Positions 10,764 to 19,943 of a DNA stretch of 64,000 bases are shown piece by piece. The stretch covers positions 124,001-188,000 of the forward strand of contig MCGT01000012.1 in NCBI GenBank assembly GCA_002104935.1, given 5' to 3'. Positions within the stretch are counted from its first letter, which is position 1. Every line of letters begins with the position of its first letter. This DNA is from Hesseltinella vesiculosa. Taxonomy: Eukaryota; Mucoromycota; Mucoromycetes; Mucorales; Cunninghamellaceae. The position numbers were made by a program, and so were the translations under genes. The notes beneath the pieces were generated by a model. That model ran no database searches and was not told the DNA's origin. It saw nothing but the letters and a program-made list of their open reading frames with translations.

Positions 10764-12478
10764 ATGGTAAACGGAACTTGCAATAATCAACAGGACGATC
10801 ATGATCAACCTACCATCGACCAAATTGTCTACATTTGCTCCCCTGGACCGTCATGTCAGCCCCTTCTGGAACATGCTGTGCTACAGTTGGAACCCCGATC
10901 CAAGTAATTTAAAAGTCTTCTAGAAATCAAAGGAATTACCAGCTTATCTACAACTATGATTTAGACTTGCATACTACAGTCAAAGTGAAACCGATGTTGT
11001 CATTGAAAGCAGTGTGGTAGCCATTGGTCGCATCGTCTTTCCCACGTCAGAGTCAGGTAAGAAAAAAAAATGTATTAAAATGTTCCCTTTCAAGTGACAA
11101 AACAATCTCAACCCTTCACCGGCGCCCATTCGTTTCATCCCTGGAGACTTGACACTTTTTTTTTTTTTTCATAGCGGCAATGGTGTTTGCCTTGATGAAC
11201 GGAGCCACTATAGGAAAAGTGGTTGAAAGCCTGCCACCGGAAACCTGCCAGGACGAAATTGTTCAACTGAGATACAGCCGTTTTAGCGCCCCCTCACGCC
11301 ATGACCCTTTATGGATCAGCCCTGTTGACGCCCGATTATCGCTCCAATCCATCTACAATCATTTTCGAGCCCATGGCGTCATCACTCTCTGTCAACGTCT
11401 GGATCAGAGCCCCACCACCATCGCTTTGCACTATCTTGAAAAGCAGGATACCACAGACGCCCAAATAGCACATCATCAAACCACCCTCTGGGAAAATGTC
11501 ATGTAAATTTTTAAGGGAAAAAAAAAGTGAGAGGGATTTCTGACCTCTTCTCTAGCACAGTGCATGCCGGCACATGGCCAGGAGTGAAAGCTCCTAGTCC
11601 ATCACGCAAAAAAAGCTACTCAAATGAAGTAAGCCTTGTTTTCATTTTGACGTCGAAACTCATTTATTTATAATTTTTTCTGTATGACCCAGCCAGGTGA
11701 GCCTTCTCAGTCACGACGCCGATCACACCAATTACAGATCGAGATCAAGCCAACCATGGACTTGTGCAACTTGTACATCAAAGGCCTGTCACTATCGATG
11801 TCCAGCAGCGAGCTTTTCAACTTGTTCAAACCCTACGGTCGCATCATCAGTGCCCGTGTGATGGAGAACGCCCAAGGTTTATCCAAAGGCTTTGGCTTTG
11901 TCAGCTACAGCCAACCCATTGAGGCCGCCTCAGCCTTGGTCGCTCTCTGCGGCTATTACAGCATCCAATTCCATGAACCTCGAGTGCTTCGGCCCGATCA
12001 TGATGCCCAGCAGCAATATTGGTGCCTGCTGTCGTCGCCGCTTGCCTCCTATTTTTATTCAAACAGCCTGTCGTCATTGCCCGCCGCGTCGTCGGCCACT
12101 AACCCCGCCCCTTTTTATTCTGTGCCACCCCAGACACTGCATCACCCAGCTCATGCCTATCCATCTTATTATATCTACACGCCTTATGCCACGCCATCTG
12201 CCTACATGCCAGCCACAACACACCCACATTATTATTACCCGTCCACTTACTACCCTCCAGCCTACCAACCCACAGCCACCAATCCGCCAGCCATCAGCGA
12301 CCCAGCTCGAGTAGTGATGCAGCACGCCCTGCAACAAGTCTTGGTCAATGACGTTGAACTTCAAGCCACTGTCGATGCCTTGATGTCCCTCGATCCCAGC
12401 GATCGTCAAAAATGCCTCGAAGACCCCACTTTTCTGAAACAACAGCTCGACACGCTTAACCAAAGAAGCGAATCTTGA
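10764..12478 (+). CDS. RRM-domain RNA-binding protein
   Basis: Exons 10764..10903, 10965..11056, 11175..11502, 11556..11628 and 11693..12478 join in frame to 472 aa. The model fuses what look like two separate ORFs: an intron starting at the ATGTAAAT after 11502 removes the apparent stop, and a 73-nt exon bridges to the second ORF. The N-terminal part (residues ~20-95) looks like a degenerate RRM. The central part is a canonical RRM with RNP2 NLYIKGL and RNP1 KGFGFVSY. A Tyr/Pro-rich low-complexity stretch follows, then a helical C-terminus. RNA target and role are unknown. If the bridge is wrong, a second gene would start at 11684. Confidence 0.75.
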
Positions 12479-12622
12479 TCCCCTCTCTTTTTGACCAGCT
12501 TGTTTCTCTAATGCCTTTTTTTTAGACGTCTTTCTAAAAAAAAAAAAAAAGTAAACATGTTTTTATTTCCAGCGAGCGTTTTCAGCAATGCAAATGTGGA
12601 AAAAAAAGGATGGAGTTGCAGG

Positions 12623-13228
12623 CTAACGAGTAGCATTGTGATCAAGGCAAACCGTGCCATTCAACAAACCACGATGGCAGCAAAAGGGGAGTGGCTCTTC
12701 CAAGGGGCATTGCTCATCCATCCAGCTAAAAATCAATGGCAATGGGGTTGACGGAGGCAGGAACAGGTCTGTCATGTCCAAGGCTGGGTCAAATGGTAGA
12801 GGCTGATCCACCATGACAGGCATGGTGATCTCCGGTGGTTGCTGGAGCAAGAGGTCATTGTAAAATAGGTCATGCCCGAGCATGGATGGTGACAGCACGT
12901 CGTCCAGAACCAAATCATCTCGAGCCGCAAGGAGCGGAGATGGACAAAGCAGGCTGGGTGAAGGGCTGCTGGAGCTGGTTTGTTGAGATGTGCTCTTGGA
13001 GGCCAGTTTTTTTTCCTTGGCCCGTCGATTTTGGAACCAGGTAGAAACGACACGCCTGGTTGTTTCTATTTTGTCGGCTAGTTCATCAATTTCAGTCTGG
13101 CCGGGATTGCGTGCGTTGGCATAGGTGGCTTCCAACAGATGGACGTCATTGTCGCTAAACCGATGACGGGATTTGATTTCTGGAGACCACGACCGAGTCG
13201 AGTGAGTATCTTTATCGTCAGAGTCCAT
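12623..13228 (-). CDS. Homeodomain transcription factor
   Basis: Single-exon ORF of 201 aa. Residues ~20-75 form a homeodomain, with the recognition helix reading RRVVSTWFQNRRAKEKK, including the invariant Trp, Phe, Asn and Arg. The C-terminal ~120 residues are Ser/Pro-rich and acidic-hydrophobic (DLVLDDVL, DLLLQQP), compatible with an activation region. No second domain such as LIM or POU is present. Fungal homeodomain proteins of this size act in development or mating, but nothing here points to a specific one. Ends 144 nt from the convergent RRM gene. Confidence 0.85.
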   Translation of the reverse strand: MDSDDKDTHSTRSWSPEIKSRHRFSDNDVHLLEATYANARNPGQTEIDELADKIETTRRVVSTWFQNRRAKEKKLASKSTSQQTSSSSPSPSLLCPSPLLAARDDLVLDDVLSPSMLGHDLFYNDLLLQQPPEITMPVMVDQPLPFDPALDMTDLFLPPSTPLPLIFSWMDEQCPLEEPLPFCCHRGLLNGTVCLDHNATR

Positions 13229-13472
13229 GGCAATGAAAAAATGAGGAAAAAAAAAAAAGGCGACGTGAATGGCTGTAGAAGTTCAAGCTTTTTTTTCATG
13301 TCGATGCTGATAAAATGGCCCAATGTTAAAATTGAAAGGGTGGCATGATCTTGGACAATTTTGATGAGTGATGCAAAAAGAAGTTTTGCATGAATGACAC
13401 CATTGGGAGCATAAAAAAAAATATAAAAAAAGGCGGGGGGCATTTTAATGATAGAGTGCGGAGGTTAGGGTA

Positions 13473-14303
13473 TCAAGGGGAGGTGACGCTAAGGATACGA
13501 CGACAAAGGAAATGAAACAAGGGAGCCCATACCCAGGAATAAAAGATGAGATAGGTACCAAACAGCAGAGCAAAGATAGCGAGGGCAGCGATGACCAGGA
13601 TGCGCCAAAGCCAATAAGACTTGCCCTGCCTGGTCAAGTGGACGCATTGCTGTACAAAAGGGGCCATGTCGACATAATGCACAGCGTGTATCATGTGGAC
13701 GGTGCGATGCAATCCCACGATTCCACACACGCCAAACACATACACAAGACCAAGCAATGCTTCGCCTGCGAACCCCGTTACAAGATGCACCATGTTCAGC
13801 CAAGCAGCAATAGCAAACATCTCGTGGTCTTGCCATTTTTCATCGCCGTCCAGCTTTGTACCAATGTCACTGCCCAGTGCCACTTCGTCTAGAATCCGGC
13901 CCAAGGTGGCCAGACCAAACATCAACCCAATGGCAGAAAGTATGCTGAACACATGTGTCAAAGCGACCAGTAACAGCAGCCACCGTTGTCGCTGTCGCAG
14001 GCCATAGTTCACTTGGCAGGAGGGACAGGTTTGGCCATCGCGATTCAGTAGGCTGACTACACAACTTGCATGAGCTTGTCGATCGGCACAGTCACACAGC
14101 GCTAACCAATAGGACCGATGAGGGTATTGGATCAGATAAGGCCCAATGGTGTTAATGGGCCGTTGTTGAAACGGCATGGAAGATGCGAATGGAGGACATG
14201 GCGACTGAAAGCACAGCACGCAGGATCGTTTCGGCCGTTTTTTCAATTGGGTATCTATAGGGTATGGAGGTGGAGCATCGGGCCAGAGAACACTATTTGA
14301 CAT
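13473..14303 (-). CDS. RING-CH (MARCH-like) membrane E3 ubiquitin ligase
   Basis: Single-exon ORF of 276 aa. The N-terminal part carries a RING-variant arrangement: CVLC, later CDCADRQAHASC, then CPSC, i.e. a C4HC3-type order. At least four hydrophobic segments follow, starting at WLLLLVALTHVF, then around LNMVHLVTGFAG, LVYVFGVCGIVG, and ILVIAALAIFALLFG. MARCH-family enzymes ubiquitinate membrane proteins on endosomes, ER or mitochondria. The RING spacing is somewhat loose, so catalytic competence is inferred. No introns are evident. Confidence 0.78.
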   Translation of the reverse strand: MSNSVLWPDAPPPYPIDTQLKKRPKRSCVLCFQSPCPPFASSMPFQQRPINTIGPYLIQYPHRSYWLALCDCADRQAHASCVVSLLNRDGQTCPSCQVNYGLRQRQRWLLLLVALTHVFSILSAIGLMFGLATLGRILDEVALGSDIGTKLDGDEKWQDHEMFAIAAWLNMVHLVTGFAGEALLGLVYVFGVCGIVGLHRTVHMIHAVHYVDMAPFVQQCVHLTRQGKSYWLWRILVIAALAIFALLFGTYLIFYSWVWAPLFHFLCRRILSVTSP

Positions 14304-14465
14304 GTGAGTTCATTCAGTGTCTGCCAAAATAAAAAAAAAAAATATTAATGAAAGAGGGAAAAGGACCAGATAAAAGAAAGAGCGATGGATAAACGAGAAA
14401 AAAAAGGAGACATGAAAAAAAAGGAGGTTTTTGCGCGGCATCCGACTTTTTTTATTTTTTCTTTT

Positions 14466-15905
14466 TTACGCTCTTGCCCTTGTCAGGCACCGTTCTTTGA
14501 CGAGTGTGTTCTGGATTTGATAAGCGTTTTTATGGAGCAGCTGTTTGAAAAAAAAATATGTCAGTTGGCAGTATTCTTTTCAGAAAAAGAAAGATGATTA
14601 CGAGGCAGGAAGTGCAGAGCAATTCCAGTCGGCCACCAGGTGTTTGGCGTATTTTTGCTGAAGAATCCAGCACTTTTTTACAAGTTTGGCAGGCGAGACA
14701 TTGGCGGTGCCATTTTGCAGCACGCGGGCCTGTGCATTCCTCATGGACTGAGACGATTTTCTGTAAACAACCGGGACATTGTTTGACATTGCCGAACTGT
14801 GGTAGTGTTCGCGTTGGCGTTGGCTGGCTGCTCATTGGTGAGCTGACTTTTGTATCCTTCGTGCCTGGCTGTTGCTTGGCGTCAGTGTTGATGGTGGGCA
14901 ATGATGCGGGAATGGTGGAACCAATAAGCTCACACATGGGTTTTTTCATCGACATTGGCTGCGGCACCACCATCCATTTTATATCGCTAGCCAAGTTCTT
15001 CATTTCTTCAGGGTATGCTCTTTGATAGCATGGACCACAGTGCACGCGCTGGTTCTTTTGGCCATAAATCGTAGCCGGTGTCAAGGCGCAGTCGCAGGTG
15101 GAGCATCGGAAGCACTTTTTTTTATAGGTCCGTCAGTCACGAAGTTCTCATTTTGTTTGTCCTAGCTTTTCTTCCCCGCTGACTTACCTCTGGATGAGCC
15201 ACCACCGAGTCAATGGGCAGGAATTTGTTGTCAATAAGCTTATTGCACCGATCACAGGCCCGGATGACCCCCATGGTGCTCTCAGCACACTGGACAAAAA
15301 AAAAAGATGAGGTGAGAAGCGGCGCAAGTGGGGTCAACAGGAGGGGGATTGTGAGAGTACCTCGATATGAAAGATTTGATGAAATGAATCGACGTACCAA
15401 TCTTTGAATTCAAATGGCTTCAGACAGGTGGTACACACAATGCAAGACCAGTGCATCATGTTTGGAGATCCTGGGAGATGACCCACTTTGCCCGAGAGAG
15501 GCTTTTCACACCGACCACATGCAGGCATGTTTGTCTGGGCCGATGGGGTAGACGTAGGTGTTGTGGTTGCTGACCTTGTCAATTTTTTTTCCTCTGGTAT
15601 TTTATTATCAGTCTTGATGTGGTTCTTGTCCTTGCTGCAATCAGTTAAAAAAAAAAAAAATAGCCTGTCAGCAACACACAGGCCGCTTATTTTCCTGATC
15701 CGCTTCAAGCTCACCTGGAATGCCACCGGTCGCTGTCTCGAATATCAAAAACCGAAGATGATCTGTCTACGTTGGATAAAATATCGGGTGATTACTCACT
15801 TGATTCTATGGTTGTGCCTTGATTCTTACTCTGTTGCAACAAGGCGCCGCATTTATGACATTTGTTTGACCGTCCCAATTCTCCACAAATACGACAGTAA
15901 GGCAT
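14466..15905 (-). CDS. Multi-LIM-domain protein with N-terminal zinc ribbon
   Basis: Minus-strand exons 15905..15800, 15766..15715, 15634..15361, 15289..15188, 15114..14602 and 14540..14466 give 373 aa. It begins MPYCRICGELGRSNKCHKC, a CxxC-CxxC ribbon. Three LIM modules follow: one starting CGRCEKPL (second half ends HIEC), one with CDRC, HPECFRCSTC and HCGPC, and one with CPGC, HRQCLACQTC and CTSC. LIM domains mediate protein contacts, often at actin or signalling scaffolds. The intron before 15114 ends in AAAAG with no pyrimidine tract. Retaining the last intron would give a different C-terminus. Confidence 0.82.
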
Positions 15906-16141
15906 CTGGTTTTTTTACTATACAACGATGCAAACGATGAAATAAAATAAAGAACAAAGAAATGGAGAGATCCAAGGAAAATTCAAGTTGTTTATATGGC
16001 AACTTTCCTCGGGGACATTTCAAATCGGCTTGACACTTCTTTTTCGTTTTCGAGGATTTTCCCAAAACCGTTCTATTATTTTTTTTCCTAGTCTCAAACA
16101 AGATGCTATTTTATGAGCAGGATTCAATAAAAAAAAATAAT

Positions 16142-19100
16142 CTAACAAGGGTTGAAGGCATGTAAAAGTAAAGAGGCATTGGTGAAAAAATGCTTGTCTT
16201 GTTTTCGGAGCCAAGCAGGTAGGATAAAAGGCGACAAGGCAATGCCAAGCTGGGAAGGCGGTGCAATGCTTTGCATGGGTGTCATAGCAAACACAACGAA
16301 CCAGAGGGTATCAGGGCAGATGGCATAGAGTGAAGTGTACAGCTGGCAGGTCAGGGATTGTAGATCAGGGTGCACTTGGTCAGAAAGAAGCCACTCTGAA
16401 GCGCGCGCCATGTCGGCCACCACTGGCTGCTTTGGCTGCATAAACTGGACCACCAGGATCAACGTTTCGAGCACACAGCGTTGCAGGCGATGAGGATAGG
16501 AGTAGGTGGAGTAGTTCAGGGACATTCCAGCTTGTTGTCCTTGCTGCAGGTACCGCTGGAACCGTGGCCACACGTCTTTCATAAACCGGGACTCGATAAA
16601 ATCACCCGACACCTTGGCAAAAGCTTGGATCAGCATCACGGCGTAGAAGGTTACGTACGGCACCGAATCGTCCAATCGATGTAATAAGATGGGCCATAGG
16701 TCGTTCACCAGAACGTTCAGCTTGTCGGTGCGATGCGCCAGCACACGAACACCATCCACCACGAGCTGGATCATCTTCGCTCGCAAGGCTGGAGACGGCG
16801 ACGAGAGGAAGTGGATCGCATGCGTCAGAATCGTCCATACAAGCTCTTCATTGGAAGACAGGCTCGTCGTAGGAGCGTCGTCCACACGGCCATTTGGGTC
16901 TGCTGTCGCTTCCTTGTCGCTGGTCAGATGGTCGAGTAGGTCCTCGTCTGTTTTGCCCTGGTCACGCTGGTCGAGGAAGAACTGGCCAATGTCATCGATG
17001 CTTTTGGGAGGCTGGCTTCCAGAGTCGGAGGCTGGTCGGCTATCTCGATACTGCTGAATAAATCGAAGAATGGAGGGCGACGGTTGGCTCGTGTGATCAG
17101 GTGAAGGCTTCTCGTGGGCAGGAGCCAGAAGAGGTAGAGGCGGCGCTGAGGCAGCCGCCGCACGGACGGTTTCAAACAGCACGGAGCAGAGGTCGAGGCA
17201 CAGGGTAGGGTGTTGGTGGTACCGAGTGAGAGCATCAAACACTTCATCAATCGAGTCTTGTAAATACGACAGACTGGAGGCACCGGTGACATGGATCAGA
17301 GCGGTCAGCACCAATGGCGCTTGAGGGTTGTCAAGCAGCAAGGATATCCGCCGAGACACAGCGTTGATGATGTAGTCGACGTTGGCCACAGCCAGGTCCG
17401 CTGCATTGGGCTGGCCACACAGCACAGCTACATTGTCCAAGGCCGTCAGAGCATATTCATGAATCGCCACATTCTTCGAGCCTAGGTGCGCTAGCATCGG
17501 ATATAGCAGCGTCATCAGGTGGTCTTGCAGCAAATCACCAGGGACCAGGCCGGCTGCCAGGCTGACGATCTGCAATTGCAAACACACAGTCACCACCAAA
17601 TTTTGCTCCAGATCCACAGCATGCGTTGCTGAAAGTGAGCTAGGAGCCACAATCGAGGCCAGGGCAGAAGCATCCAGCGTCGAAGAGGCCGGGGACAATG
17701 ACGTCGTCAGATCTTTGGAGGTCGTGCACGACGTTGCTGCTGTCAGGGAGTCCACCATGTCGACCAGCAGCTGATTTGTGAGTGTAGCTAGTGACTGGCG
17801 TTCACGGCTGCCGCCATCCAAGGTTTCGCTGCCGTCCACAAGGTCCATCATGGCGGTGCCGTCTCGGTTGGCCATGGTCTTGTCAGGTACCATGCCCCCG
17901 GTCAAAAGGCCATAGACAACAAGTGCTGCCTGAGGGACCACATTCTCCAACCGTGGCGCCAGCGGATCCAATAGTACATAGGACAAAAAGTGGTCAAGCC
18001 ACCGCTGCAACACTTCAGGCGAGACTGCACCAATGACTTGCAACATACGCATCGCCTGTGCCGAGGAGGCGTCCGACGCCAGGTGTTTGAATCGCAGTGT
18101 TGGAAAGCGTCGCACATGCTCAGAAATCATTTCGCCGGCCTGCGTGTTTTGACCCATCTCCAATTGTAGACCAGCAGATTGCTCATCCAGCACCTGGAGC
18201 CCATGTACATCAATTTCCAAGGCTGCCAGCCAGCCATCAGTGACACGGGACAGGATGGTGTCCAGCACAGTCGAGGAAGGCTCTTGTAGAATCTTGACAT
18301 GGCCAATGACATGTTGGCATGCATTGGCTTTTTCACCCTCATCACCCGAGATCAACCGTCGAGGCAACTGGGTCATGGCATCGTACAAGCCTTGCTTCAG
18401 GAGTGGCACAACTTGGGTCGTAAAAATGGGCTTGACACGAAGGCGGATCAGTACGTCCTGGCAGGCACCTGCCACCTGATGCATGTCGTCATCCACCGCA
18501 AGCACCAGAGTGTCCAAGCAGATCGGCAAACAGTCTGGCAGCGACAGTAGACAGTGTTCTAGAAGGGCGCCAGCTAAGTCAACAAACGCTAAGCGTACTT
18601 GCCAGTGTGCATGCAGCCTCACCTTAGCCACTTGTCGCAAAAGTCCATGTAATGCTGTTCGGGTGGTTGCAAGCCAGTCGTCATCTTCGCCCTTGAGGTC
18701 GTCTCCTTTTTCTTGCTTTTTGTTCTGATCTCGCCAGACCTCGGTCAACTCCTGCAGGGAGGCGGGCTCCTGGTCGTGATTCTCCAGGCGCTCGTCGTTC
18801 ATGACAATGCAGATCAAGTCGGCCAGGATAGTAAGCGTGTAAGCGATGACTTGGTGGTGCTCTTTCTCCTGCTTCTGCCACACAATCTTGCACAGGACAG
18901 AAGTCAGGCCAGGGAAGATGGGGGCCAGTAGCACTGGGTCATTGATGTTGTCATGCAGAAGCTGGCGCACGGTGTCCAGAGCCAGCAAACGAAGGTCCAG
19001 CAACATGTCGCGCTGTGCACAAGCCAGAAGTTCAGCCGCGCATTGAGCGAGCACCCCCTTGAATGTGTCTTCCTTAAGCACAGGTCGTAAGTGCATGGCC

Positions 19101-19609
19101 AGTTGACTTTGTAAAAATAGCGGGCTCCGAGGCGTCGTTGTCAAAGGGATCGGCAGCGTCAAACCAAGACATTGAATGGTCAGCACCTTGATATCGTCCA
19201 AAGCACCAGACGACGAGGAAGAATTATTGGTGACTTGTAAGCAAGTGGTAAACAGCATCAGACATTGCTTCAGCATGGTGGCGTCGAACGTCAGTGGCCA
19301 TATGGTCTTGGCCAGCAGGAAGAGGAAGCATCGTAAGAGGGCCTCAAAGGTTTGATCACTAGAGATGCGACTCTGGATCAGCGTCTTGAAGCAATGCAAC
19401 AAAGGAAACAATATCGTGTCGATGAGTGCCATGTCCAGCACCATCTCGGGATCGTCAATAGCCTGCAGAACTTTGTCCAGCTGATACAATGTCGCGGCTG
19501 CTCGTTTGCAGTCGTCCAACGTCATGGGCACTTTGCTGTCAAGTAATGGAACGCACGTCGCTTTCAATCGAGCATACAAGTCCTTACGTTGTTGATGTTC
19601 ATGACTCAT
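16142..19609 (-). CDS. TTI1: TELO2-interacting protein 1 (TTI1), TTT complex
   Basis: Uninterrupted ORF of 1155 aa, the longest in the window and without any intron, unlike most neighbours. It is a HEAT-repeat solenoid. TTI1-like stretches include FEALLRCFLFLLAK, LDLRLLALDTVRQLL, LPGLTSVLCKIV and a C-terminal WPILLHRLDDSVPYV followed by MKDVWPRFQRYL. With TEL2 and TTI2, TTI1 forms the TTT co-chaperone that matures PIKK kinases such as TOR, ATM and ATR. A Ser/Thr-rich low-complexity insert lies mid-protein and an acidic one nearer the C-terminus. Its promoter lies in the 334-nt gap below the Fanzor-like gene. Confidence 0.85.
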   Translation of the reverse strand: MSHEHQQRKDLYARLKATCVPLLDSKVPMTLDDCKRAAATLYQLDKVLQAIDDPEMVLDMALIDTILFPLLHCFKTLIQSRISSDQTFEALLRCFLFLLAKTIWPLTFDATMLKQCLMLFTTCLQVTNNSSSSSGALDDIKVLTIQCLGLTLPIPLTTTPRSPLFLQSQLAMHLRPVLKEDTFKGVLAQCAAELLACAQRDMLLDLRLLALDTVRQLLHDNINDPVLLAPIFPGLTSVLCKIVWQKQEKEHHQVIAYTLTILADLICIVMNDERLENHDQEPASLQELTEVWRDQNKKQEKGDDLKGEDDDWLATTRTALHGLLRQVAKVRLHAHWQVRLAFVDLAGALLEHCLLSLPDCLPICLDTLVLAVDDDMHQVAGACQDVLIRLRVKPIFTTQVVPLLKQGLYDAMTQLPRRLISGDEGEKANACQHVIGHVKILQEPSSTVLDTILSRVTDGWLAALEIDVHGLQVLDEQSAGLQLEMGQNTQAGEMISEHVRRFPTLRFKHLASDASSAQAMRMLQVIGAVSPEVLQRWLDHFLSYVLLDPLAPRLENVVPQAALVVYGLLTGGMVPDKTMANRDGTAMMDLVDGSETLDGGSRERQSLATLTNQLLVDMVDSLTAATSCTTSKDLTTSLSPASSTLDASALASIVAPSSLSATHAVDLEQNLVVTVCLQLQIVSLAAGLVPGDLLQDHLMTLLYPMLAHLGSKNVAIHEYALTALDNVAVLCGQPNAADLAVANVDYIINAVSRRISLLLDNPQAPLVLTALIHVTGASSLSYLQDSIDEVFDALTRYHQHPTLCLDLCSVLFETVRAAAASAPPLPLLAPAHEKPSPDHTSQPSPSILRFIQQYRDSRPASDSGSQPPKSIDDIGQFFLDQRDQGKTDEDLLDHLTSDKEATADPNGRVDDAPTTSLSSNEELVWTILTHAIHFLSSPSPALRAKMIQLVVDGVRVLAHRTDKLNVLVNDLWPILLHRLDDSVPYVTFYAVMLIQAFAKVSGDFIESRFMKDVWPRFQRYLQQGQQAGMSLNYSTYSYPHRLQRCVLETLILVVQFMQPKQPVVADMARASEWLLSDQVHPDLQSLTCQLYTSLYAICPDTLWFVVFAMTPMQSIAPPSQLGIALSPFILPAWLRKQDKHFFTNASLLLHAFNPC

Positions 19610-19943
19610 GTTCTTCTTTTATGTTGTGTCAAGCCAGATCAAACAAAGATGCAGCGAGTGAATGAAGTGGAAGGTGAAACAAAGAAAAAAAATTGCTGGT
19701 TGACACTACAGAAAAAAATCCAATGTTAGTAGCCAATCAGGCGCTTGAATTATTTTCATCTAAACTTCCTTTATTCATTTTCATGACAAACCTGCCAAAA
19801 AAAAAAAAAAATCAGCATTTCCTCTTCAAATTCTGCCTCAGGCTTACGAAAATAAGCTGGTTTTTTGGCCAGCGAGGTAAAGATATTCATTAGTGAGGGT
19901 CCCGAGACGAAGAAGCAACTGCTGAATTTTGTTGGTGTGGTGA
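19610..19943 (-). promoter_or_regulatory. TTI1 promoter / Fanzor-like gene 3' flank
   Basis: 334 bases downstream of the Fanzor-like stop and upstream of TTI1, both on the minus strand. It must hold the 3' end of one gene and the promoter of the next. In TnpB/Fanzor systems the guide (omega) RNA typically overlaps or follows the nuclease 3' end, so this is where one would be sought. A 15-nt A run lies at 19798-19812. I see no convincing terminal inverted repeat or hairpin by eye. Confidence 0.35.

Noticed and set aside
11684..12478. Separate RRM gene starting at 11684
   Set aside because: That ATG lies inside an intron of the spliced model that joins both halves in frame; kept only as an alternative.
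13482..13892. Open frames opposite the RING-CH gene
   Set aside because: Shadows of the real minus-strand gene, which has RING ligands and membrane helices.
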